A stretch of 64,000 nt of DNA from JBAXEO01 sp964541375 (GTDB lineage Bacteria; Actinomycetota; Coriobacteriia; Anaerosomatales; JAAXUF01): contig CAZIPT010000001.1 in the NCBI GenBank assembly GCA_964541375.1, forward strand, positions 27,416-91,415, read 5' to 3'. Positions within the stretch are counted from its first letter, which is position 1. The number at the start of each line of letters is the position of its first letter. The notes under the pieces are model-generated. The model was not told where the DNA came from, ran no database searches, and saw nothing but the letters and a program-made list of their open reading frames with translations. The position numbers were made by a program, and so were the translations under genes. Shown here piece by piece: positions 52,929 to 61,478 of the stretch.

Positions 52929-54194
52929 GTGACCGAACCGCTATCACTTCAGCTGGATAGACCCTGGTACCGGGAGCTGCTCGTTGTGGCCGCCGGTGTC
53001 GGCCTGACCGTCGGCCTGCTCGGCGTGATCTACCTCGGGGTCACTGGCATGCTGTCCACTGCGGTGTTCGGCGAGCCGCGCTGGGAAGCGTGGTCCGGTC
53101 AGTGGTGGTGGATTCCTTTCGTCGCGGCGGGCGGCGTTGTCGTCACCGCCCTGCGTCAGTGGTGGCATGCGCCCGAGAAGATTCCCGGGGGAGTCGCCCT
53201 GATCGAGTCCGGCGTGGTCGACCACCGCGTCGCGCTCTCGTGGGTAGGGCTTGCCTTTGCCTCTGCGGTTGCCGGAGCAAGTCTAGGCCCCTCGTTCGCG
53301 CTGGTGATGATGGGCGGTGGCCTCGGCTCATGGGTCGCTTCCCGACGGTGGAGCGGCAACGAGGACGCTCGGCTGGAGTCAACTATGGCGGGCATCGCCG
53401 GTGGCCTCGGCGGGGCCTTCACGTCCCCGCTCCTCGGAACCATCATGGTCAGCGAGCTTTCACCTACGCCCAGGAAGAAGTACGTCGAGGCGATCATCCC
53501 GCAGCTGATCGCTGCCACGGTGGCCTTCGGCCTCTACTACGGACTGGTAGGCACGACGTTCCTCAATAGCTTCGCCATCCCTGTCGACCAGTTCCGGCCC
53601 TGGCAGCTCCTGCTGGGGGTTGGCCTCGGTGCCGCCTCGAGCCTGGTAATGGTCGTCTTCGTGATAATCGTGAAGGGCGTCCAGTTGTTGGCGGACAAGA
53701 TGCGCCACCGCTACGTGCGCGGCCTTGTCTGCGGTGGTCTCGTAGGCTTCTTGGCGTTCGCGCTCCCGCTAACGCTCGGAGCCGGCAACAGCCAGCTGAG
53801 CGTGGTCATCAATAAGTCCGAGACCATCGGCATCTGGCTGCTCGTGGCGGTCTTGGTCGGCAAGATGCTGGCGATGGCGCTGAGCCTGGCAGCCGGATTC
53901 GTGGGCGGCAACGTCCTGCCGATGCTGTTCGTCGGCGGCACTGCGGGCGTCATTGTGCACGTCATGTTTCCCGATGTCCCGTACGCGATCGCGGTGGCCT
54001 GCATGCTGGCCGCCGTGCCCGGGGCCTACATCAAGGCGCCGGTTGGACTGACGGCGATCGCCATGTTGTCGGTTGGGCTGGGCCCAGTGACGACGGCGCC
54101 TGTGGCCGCCGCAGTCGTGACCTCGTATCTGATCTTCTCGGCGGTTGCGGCCATGATCCGTCGCCGTGTCGCAGTACCGCCAGTCCACGCGTAG
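52929..54194 (+). CDS. ClC-family chloride channel/exchanger
   Basis: A 421-residue protein with about ten to twelve helices. ClC landmarks are GGVALIESGVVDHR (in place of the GSGIPE loop), GASLGPSFALVMMGGGLG (the GxEGP-type motif, here with Ser where the gating Glu normally is), AGIAGGLGGAFTSPLLGTIMVSEL and GFVGGNVLPMLFVGG. Without the gating glutamate it may be a channel rather than an exchanger (inference). No CBS domains. Start at GTG 52929 with GAGGAGG eight bases upstream; an earlier GTG (52851) overlaps tetR. Confidence 0.87.
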   Translation: MTEPLSLQLDRPWYRELLVVAAGVGLTVGLLGVIYLGVTGMLSTAVFGEPRWEAWSGQWWWIPFVAAGGVVVTALRQWWHAPEKIPGGVALIESGVVDHRVALSWVGLAFASAVAGASLGPSFALVMMGGGLGSWVASRRWSGNEDARLESTMAGIAGGLGGAFTSPLLGTIMVSELSPTPRKKYVEAIIPQLIAATVAFGLYYGLVGTTFLNSFAIPVDQFRPWQLLLGVGLGAASSLVMVVFVIIVKGVQLLADKMRHRYVRGLVCGGLVGFLAFALPLTLGAGNSQLSVVINKSETIGIWLLVAVLVGKMLAMALSLAAGFVGGNVLPMLFVGGTAGVIVHVMFPDVPYAIAVACMLAAVPGAYIKAPVGLTAIAMLSVGLGPVTTAPVAAAVVTSYLIFSAVAAMIRRRVAVPPVHA

Positions 54195-54212
54195 GTAGAG
54201 AGGGGGCGTGAC

Positions 54213-55928
54213 ATGAGCCAAGGCTCGTCGGAGGTTCACCCGAAGCCGAACGCGCTTGTGCGCGTGATCCCCATCTTTGACTGGCTACCCCACTACAAGA
54301 TGTCGTGGCTCGCGCCCGACCTTCTCGCGGGGCTCTCAGTCTGGGCTCTCGTCGTCCCGCAGGCGCTCGCGTACGCGGCCGTTGTCGGCGTGCCGGCACA
54401 GTATGGGCTCTACACGATTCTCGGCGCATCCGTGCTCTATGCGGTGTTCGCTTCGACGCGTCAGGTCGTAACGGGACCGTCTGCCTCCGTTGCCGCAGTC
54501 ACCGCGCCGGTTGCTGCCCTCTTTGTCGCCGCGAACTCGCCGGACTACTTGTCGACGGTCATCGCGCTCACGCTCGCCGTCGGAGTCGTGTACCTCGTCC
54601 TGGGCGTGCTCCGCATGGGCTGGGTTTCGAACTTCCTCGCCAAGGCAGTCCTCGAAGGCTTCATCTTCGCAGTCGGTTTCGGCCTGATCGTCGACCAGCT
54701 GCCCAAAATCCTTGGGATTCCGAAAGCGGAGGGCTCGTACTGGAACGTGCTCGTCGGCGTGGTCCGGGATCTGGGACTGACAAATCCCGCAACGCTGGCT
54801 GTTGGAGTCTCGGCAATCGGTCTGCTGTTGCTGATGCGCTTCAAAGCCAAGAAGCTTCCCCGCTCATTCATCGTCGTGGTCCTGGGGATTGTCGCGGTCA
54901 CGTGGTTCGATCTTGCCTCGCGCGGCGTCGTGGTAGTCGGGCAGGTACCGACCGGGCTTCCGAGCATCGCGCTGCCACGAGGCTTTCCCATCGCCGAGTG
55001 GCTCTCGATGGCGGTGGGTGCGCTGGCGATCATCCTCGTGAGCTACAGCGAGTCCGTCGCCACCGCCACCGATACTGCCGCGCGGCACAAGCAGGACTTC
55101 TCCCCTGACCAGGAGCTCATCGCGCAGGGTGCGGCGTGGGTCGGCTCCTCTTTGGTGGGCGGCTTCCCCGGTTGCGGCAGCCTGAGCAAGACGGCCGTCA
55201 GCGAGAGTTCCGGCCAGAAGACCCAGCTCGCCGGCTTGACGGTCGCTGGTCTCACGGTGCTGACGCTCCTCTTCCTTGCAGGCATGTTCTCGAATCTGCC
55301 ACAGGCTGTGCTGGGCGCGGTGGTCGTCGACGCGGCTCTGGGGCTGATCCACTTCAAGGTCGCGGCGCGGTTCACCGCGACAAACCGAAGTGACTTCATC
55401 GTGTTCGTCGCGACGGTGTGCGGCCTGTTCTTCGTCGGCGTGGTCGCCGGTATCTTCTTCGGCGTCGTGGTATCTGTGCTGCTGCTCGTTTCGCGAGCAT
55501 CGAAGTCACCTTTGCGCCGCATGGCCTACGACGAAGCCAACCAGGTCTACGTCGAAGCCGACTCGCACCCGGATGCCACGACGCATGAAGGCGTACTTGT
55601 CGTCGGAGTGAACGGGCCGCTGTTCTTCGCGGACGCGGCGCCGTTCCGGACCGGTCTGCTCCAGCTTGCCGATGAGAGCGGCGCCGCCACCGTCGTGGTC
55701 GACCTGGGATCGACGCCGGCAATCGACCTCGACGGAGCGGACACCCTGACCAAGGTGCAGGAACAACTGGCGGAAAGAGGCGTGCGCCTCATGCTCACAC
55801 ACGCCGATTCGATCGAACTCGATCTGTTGCGGCGCGCCGGTACGCTGGATGCCGTTGGCGAGGAGAACGTGTTCGAGACAGTAAGGGCCGCAGTTGCAGC
55901 GACGATCCCTGCCGATTCAGACATATGA
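54213..55928 (+). CDS. SulP-family anion transporter with STAS domain (copy 2)
   Basis: A 571-residue protein. The membrane domain begins LAPDLLAGLSVWALVVPQALAYAAVVGVPAQYGLY, the classical SulP signature, and includes ATDTAARHKQDFSPDQELIAQGAAW and FPGCGSLSKTAVSESSG. The STAS domain is at residues about 450-565 (GVNGPLFFADAAPFRTGLLQL). It lies 18 bases after the ClC gene, so chloride and another anion are likely handled by one operon. ATG 54213 preceded by GAGAGGGGG. Confidence 0.93.
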   Translation: MSQGSSEVHPKPNALVRVIPIFDWLPHYKMSWLAPDLLAGLSVWALVVPQALAYAAVVGVPAQYGLYTILGASVLYAVFASTRQVVTGPSASVAAVTAPVAALFVAANSPDYLSTVIALTLAVGVVYLVLGVLRMGWVSNFLAKAVLEGFIFAVGFGLIVDQLPKILGIPKAEGSYWNVLVGVVRDLGLTNPATLAVGVSAIGLLLLMRFKAKKLPRSFIVVVLGIVAVTWFDLASRGVVVVGQVPTGLPSIALPRGFPIAEWLSMAVGALAIILVSYSESVATATDTAARHKQDFSPDQELIAQGAAWVGSSLVGGFPGCGSLSKTAVSESSGQKTQLAGLTVAGLTVLTLLFLAGMFSNLPQAVLGAVVVDAALGLIHFKVAARFTATNRSDFIVFVATVCGLFFVGVVAGIFFGVVVSVLLLVSRASKSPLRRMAYDEANQVYVEADSHPDATTHEGVLVVGVNGPLFFADAAPFRTGLLQLADESGAATVVVDLGSTPAIDLDGADTLTKVQEQLAERGVRLMLTHADSIELDLLRRAGTLDAVGEENVFETVRAAVAATIPADSDI

Positions 55929-55998
55929 GGCATCGCCTGAATGTCGGCTGCACCATGGGAACGACGAAGTGTGGTATGTCCAACGGGAGGGGTAGGTC

Positions 55999-57228
55999 AT
56001 GACTGACGAGGCACAAGGGCAAACCAATCCGGAGCCACCTCCGACGCCGGAACAAGCGGCGCCAGACGAGGCAAAGCGTTCCTCGATCCCGCCGTGGGCC
56101 TGGGTGGTCGGGGCGGTCCTCATCGTGGCAGTGCTGCTCGGCCTCTACTCGACCCAGACCGAACAGGGTCGGGCGTGGATGCTCGGTCTGCGCTCGATGG
56201 TGGCCGTCCCGAGCGTGGTAGGTCAGACGCAGCCTCAGGCCCAGGCGGCTCTGGAAGCCGCTGGGCTGCGCGTGGGACAGGTCAGTCAGGAGCCGACGCT
56301 TGCCGTTCCTCCAGGTACTGTCGTGGGACAGACTCCAGCGGCGGACTCCGCGGTCAAGAAGGATTCCGCCGTAGACATCTCGGTCGCCTCGGTTCCGACC
56401 GCGCAGGTCCCTGACGTGGTCGGTCAGCTGCAGTCCGACGCAATCACAGCGCTCGCCGAGCAAGGACTACGCACGGGCACCGTGAGCTACGTGTACGACT
56501 CCGCTGTGCAGGCTGGCAAGACTACTGCGCAGACACCGGCCGCGAGTGAGAAGGTGGCGGTCGGCTCCGCGGTCAACCTGACGGTATCGATGGGCGCCCA
56601 GCAGGGCCAAGTGCCTAACGTCATAGGGCTGTCCCAGGATGATGCCAACGCCGTGATCACCGCAGCGGGATTCACGGTCACAACAGTCAAGGGGGCGAGC
56701 GATGGCGTGCCCCCCGGCGACGTATCGGCACAGTCGCCCGCTGCGGGCGTCGTCACAGCTGCCGGCAGTACGGTCACGATCACAGTCTCGACGGGTCCGG
56801 CTCCGGCCTCGGCCCCCGCTCCGAGCACCCCGGCTCCCGCGCCTGCCCCAGAGACACCCCCGGCTCCTGCGCCCCCGAGCGAGCCGACAAAGCCGACCGA
56901 GCCGCCCGCCACTACGGTCAAGGTGCCCGACGTAATCGGAAAGAGCGTCAAGGACGCAGTCGACGCGCTGAAGTCCGTCAAGTTGAAGGTCTCGTTCGCG
57001 TTCGCACCGAGTGACGGAGACTACCTGAAGGTCATCAAACAGGATCCTGATGCCGGCGCCGCAGTGGACCCGGGCACGACCGTGACGATCACAATCAGCC
57101 TGCCTTCGATCAGTCTGCCAGACAACAAACCCACGCAACCGATGCCACTACCGGCCGAGAAGCCGGCCCAGCAACCCGCTGAACAGCCCGCGCCGACGAC
57201 ACAGCCGTCTGCTCCGGCTACGCCCTAG
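55999..57228 (+). CDS. orphan PASTA-repeat membrane protein
   Basis: The 409-residue protein has a Pro/Glu-rich cytoplasmic start, one membrane helix (WAWVVGAVLIVAVLLGLYS) and three PASTA domains in tandem (VAVPSVVGQTQPQAQAALEAAGL, QVPDVVGQLQSDAITALAEQGL, QVPNVIGLSQDDANAVITAAGF). A Pro/Ala linker follows, then a fourth PASTA domain (VKVPDVIGKSVKDAVDALKSVKL) and a Pro-rich tail. PASTA domains bind peptidoglycan fragments. No kinase or transpeptidase domain is attached. ATG 55999 with GGGAGGGG. Confidence 0.92.
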   Translation: MTDEAQGQTNPEPPPTPEQAAPDEAKRSSIPPWAWVVGAVLIVAVLLGLYSTQTEQGRAWMLGLRSMVAVPSVVGQTQPQAQAALEAAGLRVGQVSQEPTLAVPPGTVVGQTPAADSAVKKDSAVDISVASVPTAQVPDVVGQLQSDAITALAEQGLRTGTVSYVYDSAVQAGKTTAQTPAASEKVAVGSAVNLTVSMGAQQGQVPNVIGLSQDDANAVITAAGFTVTTVKGASDGVPPGDVSAQSPAAGVVTAAGSTVTITVSTGPAPASAPAPSTPAPAPAPETPPAPAPPSEPTKPTEPPATTVKVPDVIGKSVKDAVDALKSVKLKVSFAFAPSDGDYLKVIKQDPDAGAAVDPGTTVTITISLPSISLPDNKPTQPMPLPAEKPAQQPAEQPAPTTQPSAPATP

Positions 57229-57275
57229 CCCAACATGGGAATACTTGCTCTGTCCACGCTGAACAGGAGGCACTC

Positions 57276-58721
57276 ATGTCGCTCTATATCTGGGGGGTAA
57301 TCGGTCCGATTGGGCTGATCGTCTACTGGATTGCCGTCTTCATCTTCATCGTCATGGACAACAAGGAGCCTGAGCAGTCGCTTGCATGGCTCGTCTTGCT
57401 GTTCATGCTCCCGTTCCTGGGTGGCATCCTCTACTTCCTCCTTGGCCGCGACTGGCGTGCGCCGATGAACTCGAAGTGGCGTCAGGGCCGCGAGTTCATC
57501 CAGCCCGCGATGAAGCCGTACTACGAGGCCTACAAGCCGCTCACCGACAAGCTCGTTGAGCGCGGTCGGGGGACGATCGTGCCTGAAGTGGTCTCTTCGA
57601 TTGCGAAGCAAAACGATGCGCAGCCTCTGCCGGTCAAGACCTACAAGTTCTATCCACACGGGTCGCTCTTCTTCCCCGCGATGCTCGAGGACATGCGCAA
57701 TGCGAAGCACTTCATCCACCACCTCTACTTCATCTGGGAGCAGGACGAGCTCACCGCCGAGATGACCAAGATCATGCTCCAGAAGCTCAAGGAGGGCGTC
57801 GAGGTCCGCATCATCTACGACTGGCTCGGCTCGAGCACCTACAAGAAGGATGAGCTCAAGCAGCTCGAGGCCGCCGGGGCAGGCGTCATCGCCGACTTCA
57901 AGCGCATCAACAGCGTCAACTACCGAAACCACCGCAAGATCACCGTCATCGACTCCGAGATCGGCTACACCGGTGGCTTCAATGTGGGCCAGGAGTACAT
58001 CGATGGCGGAAAGGCGTACCCGGCATGGCGTGACTCCGGCATCCGCTTTACGGGGCCAGGCGTGGCCGAGCTCGAGAAGTGGTTCTCCTTCCGGTGGTTC
58101 GCTAACACCAAAGAGGAGCTCATGGGTGAGAAGTATCTTCCGGCTCCGGCTCCCGAGCTGCTTGCCGAGAACCCTCTGATGATCCAGGTCGTCGCTCAGA
58201 GCAACGACGATCCTTGGTGGTCTTCTCGGCGGGCGCATCAAGTGGCCATCGGCCGGGCGCAGAAGACGCTGCGCATCTGCTCCCCCTACTACGTACCGAG
58301 CGTCTCCTTCTACGACTCGATGGTCAACGCGGCGTTGGCCGGCGTCGATGTGCAGTTCATCATGACCGGCTGGCCCGACCACAAGAGCGCGTGGAACGCG
58401 GCCAAGTCCTACTTCGAGCCGCTGCTGCGCGCGGGCGTTCGAATCTTCATGTACGAGAAGGGCTTCTTCCACGCAAAGACGATGGCGGTCGATTCCGAGG
58501 CGTGCTGCATCGGCACGATGAACCTGGACCGCCGATCACTGTTCCTGCAGAACGAGATGATGACCTGGGTCTACGACGCCGATGCGGCGAAGGAACTCGA
58601 GCAGACTTTCGAGGATGACAAGAAGGACTGCCGAGAGATCACGCTGGCCGAGGTCGAGGCGTACACGTGGGGTGAGAGGCTCAACCAGCGAGCGAACCGC
58701 CTGATGGCCGACGTGCTGTAG
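57276..58721 (+). CDS. cls: cardiolipin synthase (phospholipase D family)
   Basis: The 481-residue protein has two N-terminal helices forming a PLDc_N domain (LAWLVLLFMLPFLGGILYFLLG), then two HKD motifs: NYRNHRKITVIDSEIGYTGGFN near residue 213 and GFFHAKTMAVDSEACCIGTMNLD near residue 397. This is bacterial Cls, which condenses two phosphatidylglycerols at the inner membrane. ATG 57276 follows AACAGGAGG. It is 47 bases after the PASTA gene and ends with a terminator, so it closes the TetR-led gene run. Confidence 0.94.
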   Translation: MSLYIWGVIGPIGLIVYWIAVFIFIVMDNKEPEQSLAWLVLLFMLPFLGGILYFLLGRDWRAPMNSKWRQGREFIQPAMKPYYEAYKPLTDKLVERGRGTIVPEVVSSIAKQNDAQPLPVKTYKFYPHGSLFFPAMLEDMRNAKHFIHHLYFIWEQDELTAEMTKIMLQKLKEGVEVRIIYDWLGSSTYKKDELKQLEAAGAGVIADFKRINSVNYRNHRKITVIDSEIGYTGGFNVGQEYIDGGKAYPAWRDSGIRFTGPGVAELEKWFSFRWFANTKEELMGEKYLPAPAPELLAENPLMIQVVAQSNDDPWWSSRRAHQVAIGRAQKTLRICSPYYVPSVSFYDSMVNAALAGVDVQFIMTGWPDHKSAWNAAKSYFEPLLRAGVRIFMYEKGFFHAKTMAVDSEACCIGTMNLDRRSLFLQNEMMTWVYDADAAKELEQTFEDDKKDCREITLAEVEAYTWGERLNQRANRLMADVL

Positions 58722-58743
58722 TCGCCGACCGAGGGCTTGCAGG

Positions 58744-58784
58744 AGACGGCATGGCGTTGCGGGTTTGGCGACGCCATGCCGTCT
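58744..58784 (+). terminator. terminator after cardiolipin synthase
   Basis: AGACGGCATGGCGT, 13-base loop, ACGCCATGCCGTCT: a 14-bp perfect stem 22 bases past the stop codon. The following bases (GTCGGC) have no T-run. Confidence 0.65.
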
Positions 58785-58842
58785 GTCGGCGGCTATTCGG
58801 CACTCGCACTGCGCGCCGTGATACTCGGATTCAGGAGAGTGC

Positions 58843-59523
58843 GTGACGAACATCCCGGTCACCCGAATAGCCTTTCTCGCCATGGGCGTCGCTCTCAGCC
58901 CACTCCCCGTCGTCGCGGTCCTGATCATCCTGCTTACGAAGCGTGCGCGAGTAGGTAGCCTCGTGTTCTCGGCCGCATGGGTGCTTGGTAACGTCACCGC
59001 GATCACACTGGCTGTCGCTTTTGCCGGACGCATCAACGGCCCCCGTCAAGGCTTTGACCTGCCTTCCGAGGGATTGGCGACCCTGCTGCTGGGCATCGGG
59101 CTCTTTGTCACGGCATGGCTCTCCCGGCGGCGTCGCTGGCACACCGAGGACCCTCAGGCAACCCCAAAGTGGGTCGAAGCGGTCGACAATCTCTCGCCTA
59201 TGGGTGGCGCCGTGGTGGCCTTCTCGAACGCGCTCACAAGCCCCAAGAATCTCGCGCTCGCGATCGCCGCCGGGCTGACGATACGCGGCGCAACTCGGCT
59301 GCCAGGGGCGATAGCCGCGTCAGAGCTGCTCTACGTCGTGGTTGCCAGCCTGACCATCGTGACACCTGTCGCGGTCTACCTCGTCGCGGGAAGGCGAGCC
59401 GAGCCGATCCTCGCGCGCTGGAAGCAGAAGGTCACTTCGCGGGCGGCCGTGGTCATGGAGATCGGGCTGTTCGTCTTTGGCTTGGGCATGGCGCTAAAAG
59501 GACTCTACAACCTGCTCACCTAG
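58843..59523 (+). CDS. GAP-family (SfLAP-like) six-helix membrane protein
   Basis: The 226-residue protein has six helices and the pattern of the GAP/SfLAP family (PF11139): FLAMGVALSPLPVVAVLIILLTKRARVGSLVFSAAWVLG, AFSNALTSPKNLALAIAAGLTI and a final GMALKGLYNLL. In mycobacteria these proteins help export glycolipids (Gap, Sap). Here no glycolipid synthase is adjacent. Start GTG 58843 with AGGAG six bases upstream. Confidence 0.88.
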   Translation: MTNIPVTRIAFLAMGVALSPLPVVAVLIILLTKRARVGSLVFSAAWVLGNVTAITLAVAFAGRINGPRQGFDLPSEGLATLLLGIGLFVTAWLSRRRRWHTEDPQATPKWVEAVDNLSPMGGAVVAFSNALTSPKNLALAIAAGLTIRGATRLPGAIAASELLYVVVASLTIVTPVAVYLVAGRRAEPILARWKQKVTSRAAVVMEIGLFVFGLGMALKGLYNLLT

Positions 59524-59564
59524 CGCCGCTGCGACCGTGCTCCGTTGCCGGTCGGCGTGCTCGG

Positions 59565-60710
59565 CTACGCGGCCTGATCTAGATTGGCCTCAAACGCCGC
59601 CGAGAGCCGCTTTCCGGCGTTGATGAAAAGGGCCGCCAGAGGTGCGGCCAGTGCCGCTCCCAGGATTCCGGCGAAGATTCCGCCGAGCATCGTGACAACC
59701 AGCACCACCAGCGGATGAAGGTTGAGGGAGTCGCCCATCACCCGAGCGTTGATTACCGTCTGCAGCACGTTCTGCGTCAGCAGCACGATCACGAGCAGGG
59801 CAATCGCCGTCGGCATGCCGCTAGAGGACAGAGCGATCATGAAGGCGAAGGCGCCGGAGATGATGGCCCCAAAGAACGGGATGTAGCACGTGAGGAAGGT
59901 CACCAGCGCTACCGTCAGCGCGAGCGGGACACCCATGATCAGCATCGTCGCGCCGATGACGGCGGCCACTGCGAAGCCCGTGATGGTGGTGGCTCTGAAG
60001 TAGCCCCGCATCGCATAAACGGCATCGTCGATCACCCCTTGGCCGACGTCGACCGGCAGGTGCCCCATGTGCGTGCTGATCCAGTCCGTCATCGTGGGGA
60101 AGTCCGAGAGGACGTAGTAGAGCAGCATCAGGCAGATGAAGATGCTGAAAGCGGCCCCGAAGATGGCAGACAGCGCCGATGAGAGCGAACCGGCTACGGA
60201 AGACACAAAGCCGCCGGACACCGACGGGCCCGCAGCTCCCGCAGACTTCGCGGCGTCTTGCGTGCTTGAGATGGCGGAATTGACGGAGGTCACATCGATA
60301 CCCTGCTTCGCAAGATCGGAAGTCAGAGTCGCAACTCCCTTGGCCAGTTGATCTTGGATGTTGGGCAGCTGCGACATGATTCCGGCGAACACCAGCCACA
60401 CCACACCGACCACAACGGCGATCAGTGCGAGCAGGACGATGAGCGCGGCAGCAGCCTTTGGGACCTTGCGAGCAATCATGCGCTCACAAAGCGGGTAGGC
60501 GATCATCCCGACTACCGCGGCCAGGATAAGCGGGACCGAGATGCTGGCGGTGACCGTGAAGAACCAGCCGAGAAGCCCCAAGACTGCCGCAATTCCTACG
60601 ATCAGCCAGGCCCCGATACCTGCGGTCGTCATCCAGCCAGGGATTATCGACGGACGGACTGACGAGAGTTGTTCGCCGGCCGAACGGATGCGATCAGTAA
60701 GGCCTGCCAT
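59565..60710 (-). CDS. AI-2E (PerM/YdiK-type) family transporter
   Basis: The 381-residue protein has two N-terminal helix pairs, a soluble insertion (residues about 120-190), then four more helices. The family patterns are DAVYAMRGYFRATTITGFAVAA, LVTFLTCYIPFFGAIISGAFAF, NVLQTVINARVMGDSLNLHPLVVLV and GGIFAGILGAALAAPLAALF. Family members work as efflux or ion exchangers rather than autoinducer-2 exporters in most cases; the substrate is unknown. ATG 60710 follows AGGGGGAG. Confidence 0.9.
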   Translation of the reverse strand: MAGLTDRIRSAGEQLSSVRPSIIPGWMTTAGIGAWLIVGIAAVLGLLGWFFTVTASISVPLILAAVVGMIAYPLCERMIARKVPKAAAALIVLLALIAVVVGVVWLVFAGIMSQLPNIQDQLAKGVATLTSDLAKQGIDVTSVNSAISSTQDAAKSAGAAGPSVSGGFVSSVAGSLSSALSAIFGAAFSIFICLMLLYYVLSDFPTMTDWISTHMGHLPVDVGQGVIDDAVYAMRGYFRATTITGFAVAAVIGATMLIMGVPLALTVALVTFLTCYIPFFGAIISGAFAFMIALSSSGMPTAIALLVIVLLTQNVLQTVINARVMGDSLNLHPLVVLVVTMLGGIFAGILGAALAAPLAALFINAGKRLSAAFEANLDQAA

Positions 60711-60941
60711 GTGATTGCTCCCCCTTGCGTCGGTAGTGCGAAAGCCACTCTCGGCCTAGTCTGGACCGCACCGCGGCCGCCCCATGCGATCTCGTGAGAG
60801 TCGGACCCGTAGATAGTACCGCGTTCCACCCCCCTCCGATACGAACGCTGGACGAGTGCCGGGGCCAGCCGACCTGCTCACTGACGAGCGCGTTCGGGTA
60901 CCTACTTCTGGACACACCGCTTCGGACGAAAGGGGCACCCC

Positions 60942-61466
60942 ATGGGTCTGCGAGACAGGATTGGTGGCGGGGACGGTGGCGGCCCCACCCAGTATCAGAT
61001 GCGCGAGAAGTTCTTCTCGATCGGCGACGACTCCTGGATCGAGGACTCGCACGGCAACCGGGCCTTCAAGGCCGACGGCAAGGCGCTGCGTGTGCGCAGC
61101 ACCTTCCTCCTGGAGGATGCCAGCGGAAACGAGGTCGCCTCGATCCAAGAGAAGATGCTGCACATCAAGGACACCATGGAGATCGAACGTGGCGGCTCAA
61201 CGGTCGCGACGATCAAGAAGGCCCTGATCGCACCTCTCCGTGACCGTTTCGACATCAAGCTCGCTGGCGGCGGAGACTGGGATGCGCAGGGCAACATCGT
61301 CGACCACGAGTACGAGATCAAGAACGGCCGGGACAAGGTCGCGGAGGTCTCCAAGAAGTGGTTCCGCGTCCGTGACACCTACGGCATCGAGGTCCAGCCG
61401 GGTCAGGACGACGGTCTGGTTCTCGCGATCGCCATCGCCATCGACGAGATGCGCGGCGGGGCGTAG
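60942..61466 (+). CDS. LURP-one-related (tubby-like/scramblase fold) protein
   Basis: The 174-residue protein contains one LOR domain: YQMREKFFSIGDDSWIEDSHGNRAFKADGKALRVRSTFLLED, QEKMLHIKDTMEIERGG, then HEYEIKNGRDKVAEVSKKWFRVRDTYGIEV. This all-beta fold resembles tubby and phospholipid scramblase, and the bacterial proteins have no proven function. Start ATG 60942 after GAAAGGGGC. Transcribed alone, convergent with the sulfatase maturase. Confidence 0.9.
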   Translation: MGLRDRIGGGDGGGPTQYQMREKFFSIGDDSWIEDSHGNRAFKADGKALRVRSTFLLEDASGNEVASIQEKMLHIKDTMEIERGGSTVATIKKALIAPLRDRFDIKLAGGGDWDAQGNIVDHEYEIKNGRDKVAEVSKKWFRVRDTYGIEVQPGQDDGLVLAIAIAIDEMRGGA

Positions 61467-61478
61467 CACGAGCTCCGG

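Noticed and set aside
59565..60710. Quorum-sensing (AI-2) export
   Set aside because: The AI-2E family name is historical; no luxS or Lsr genes are present in the window.
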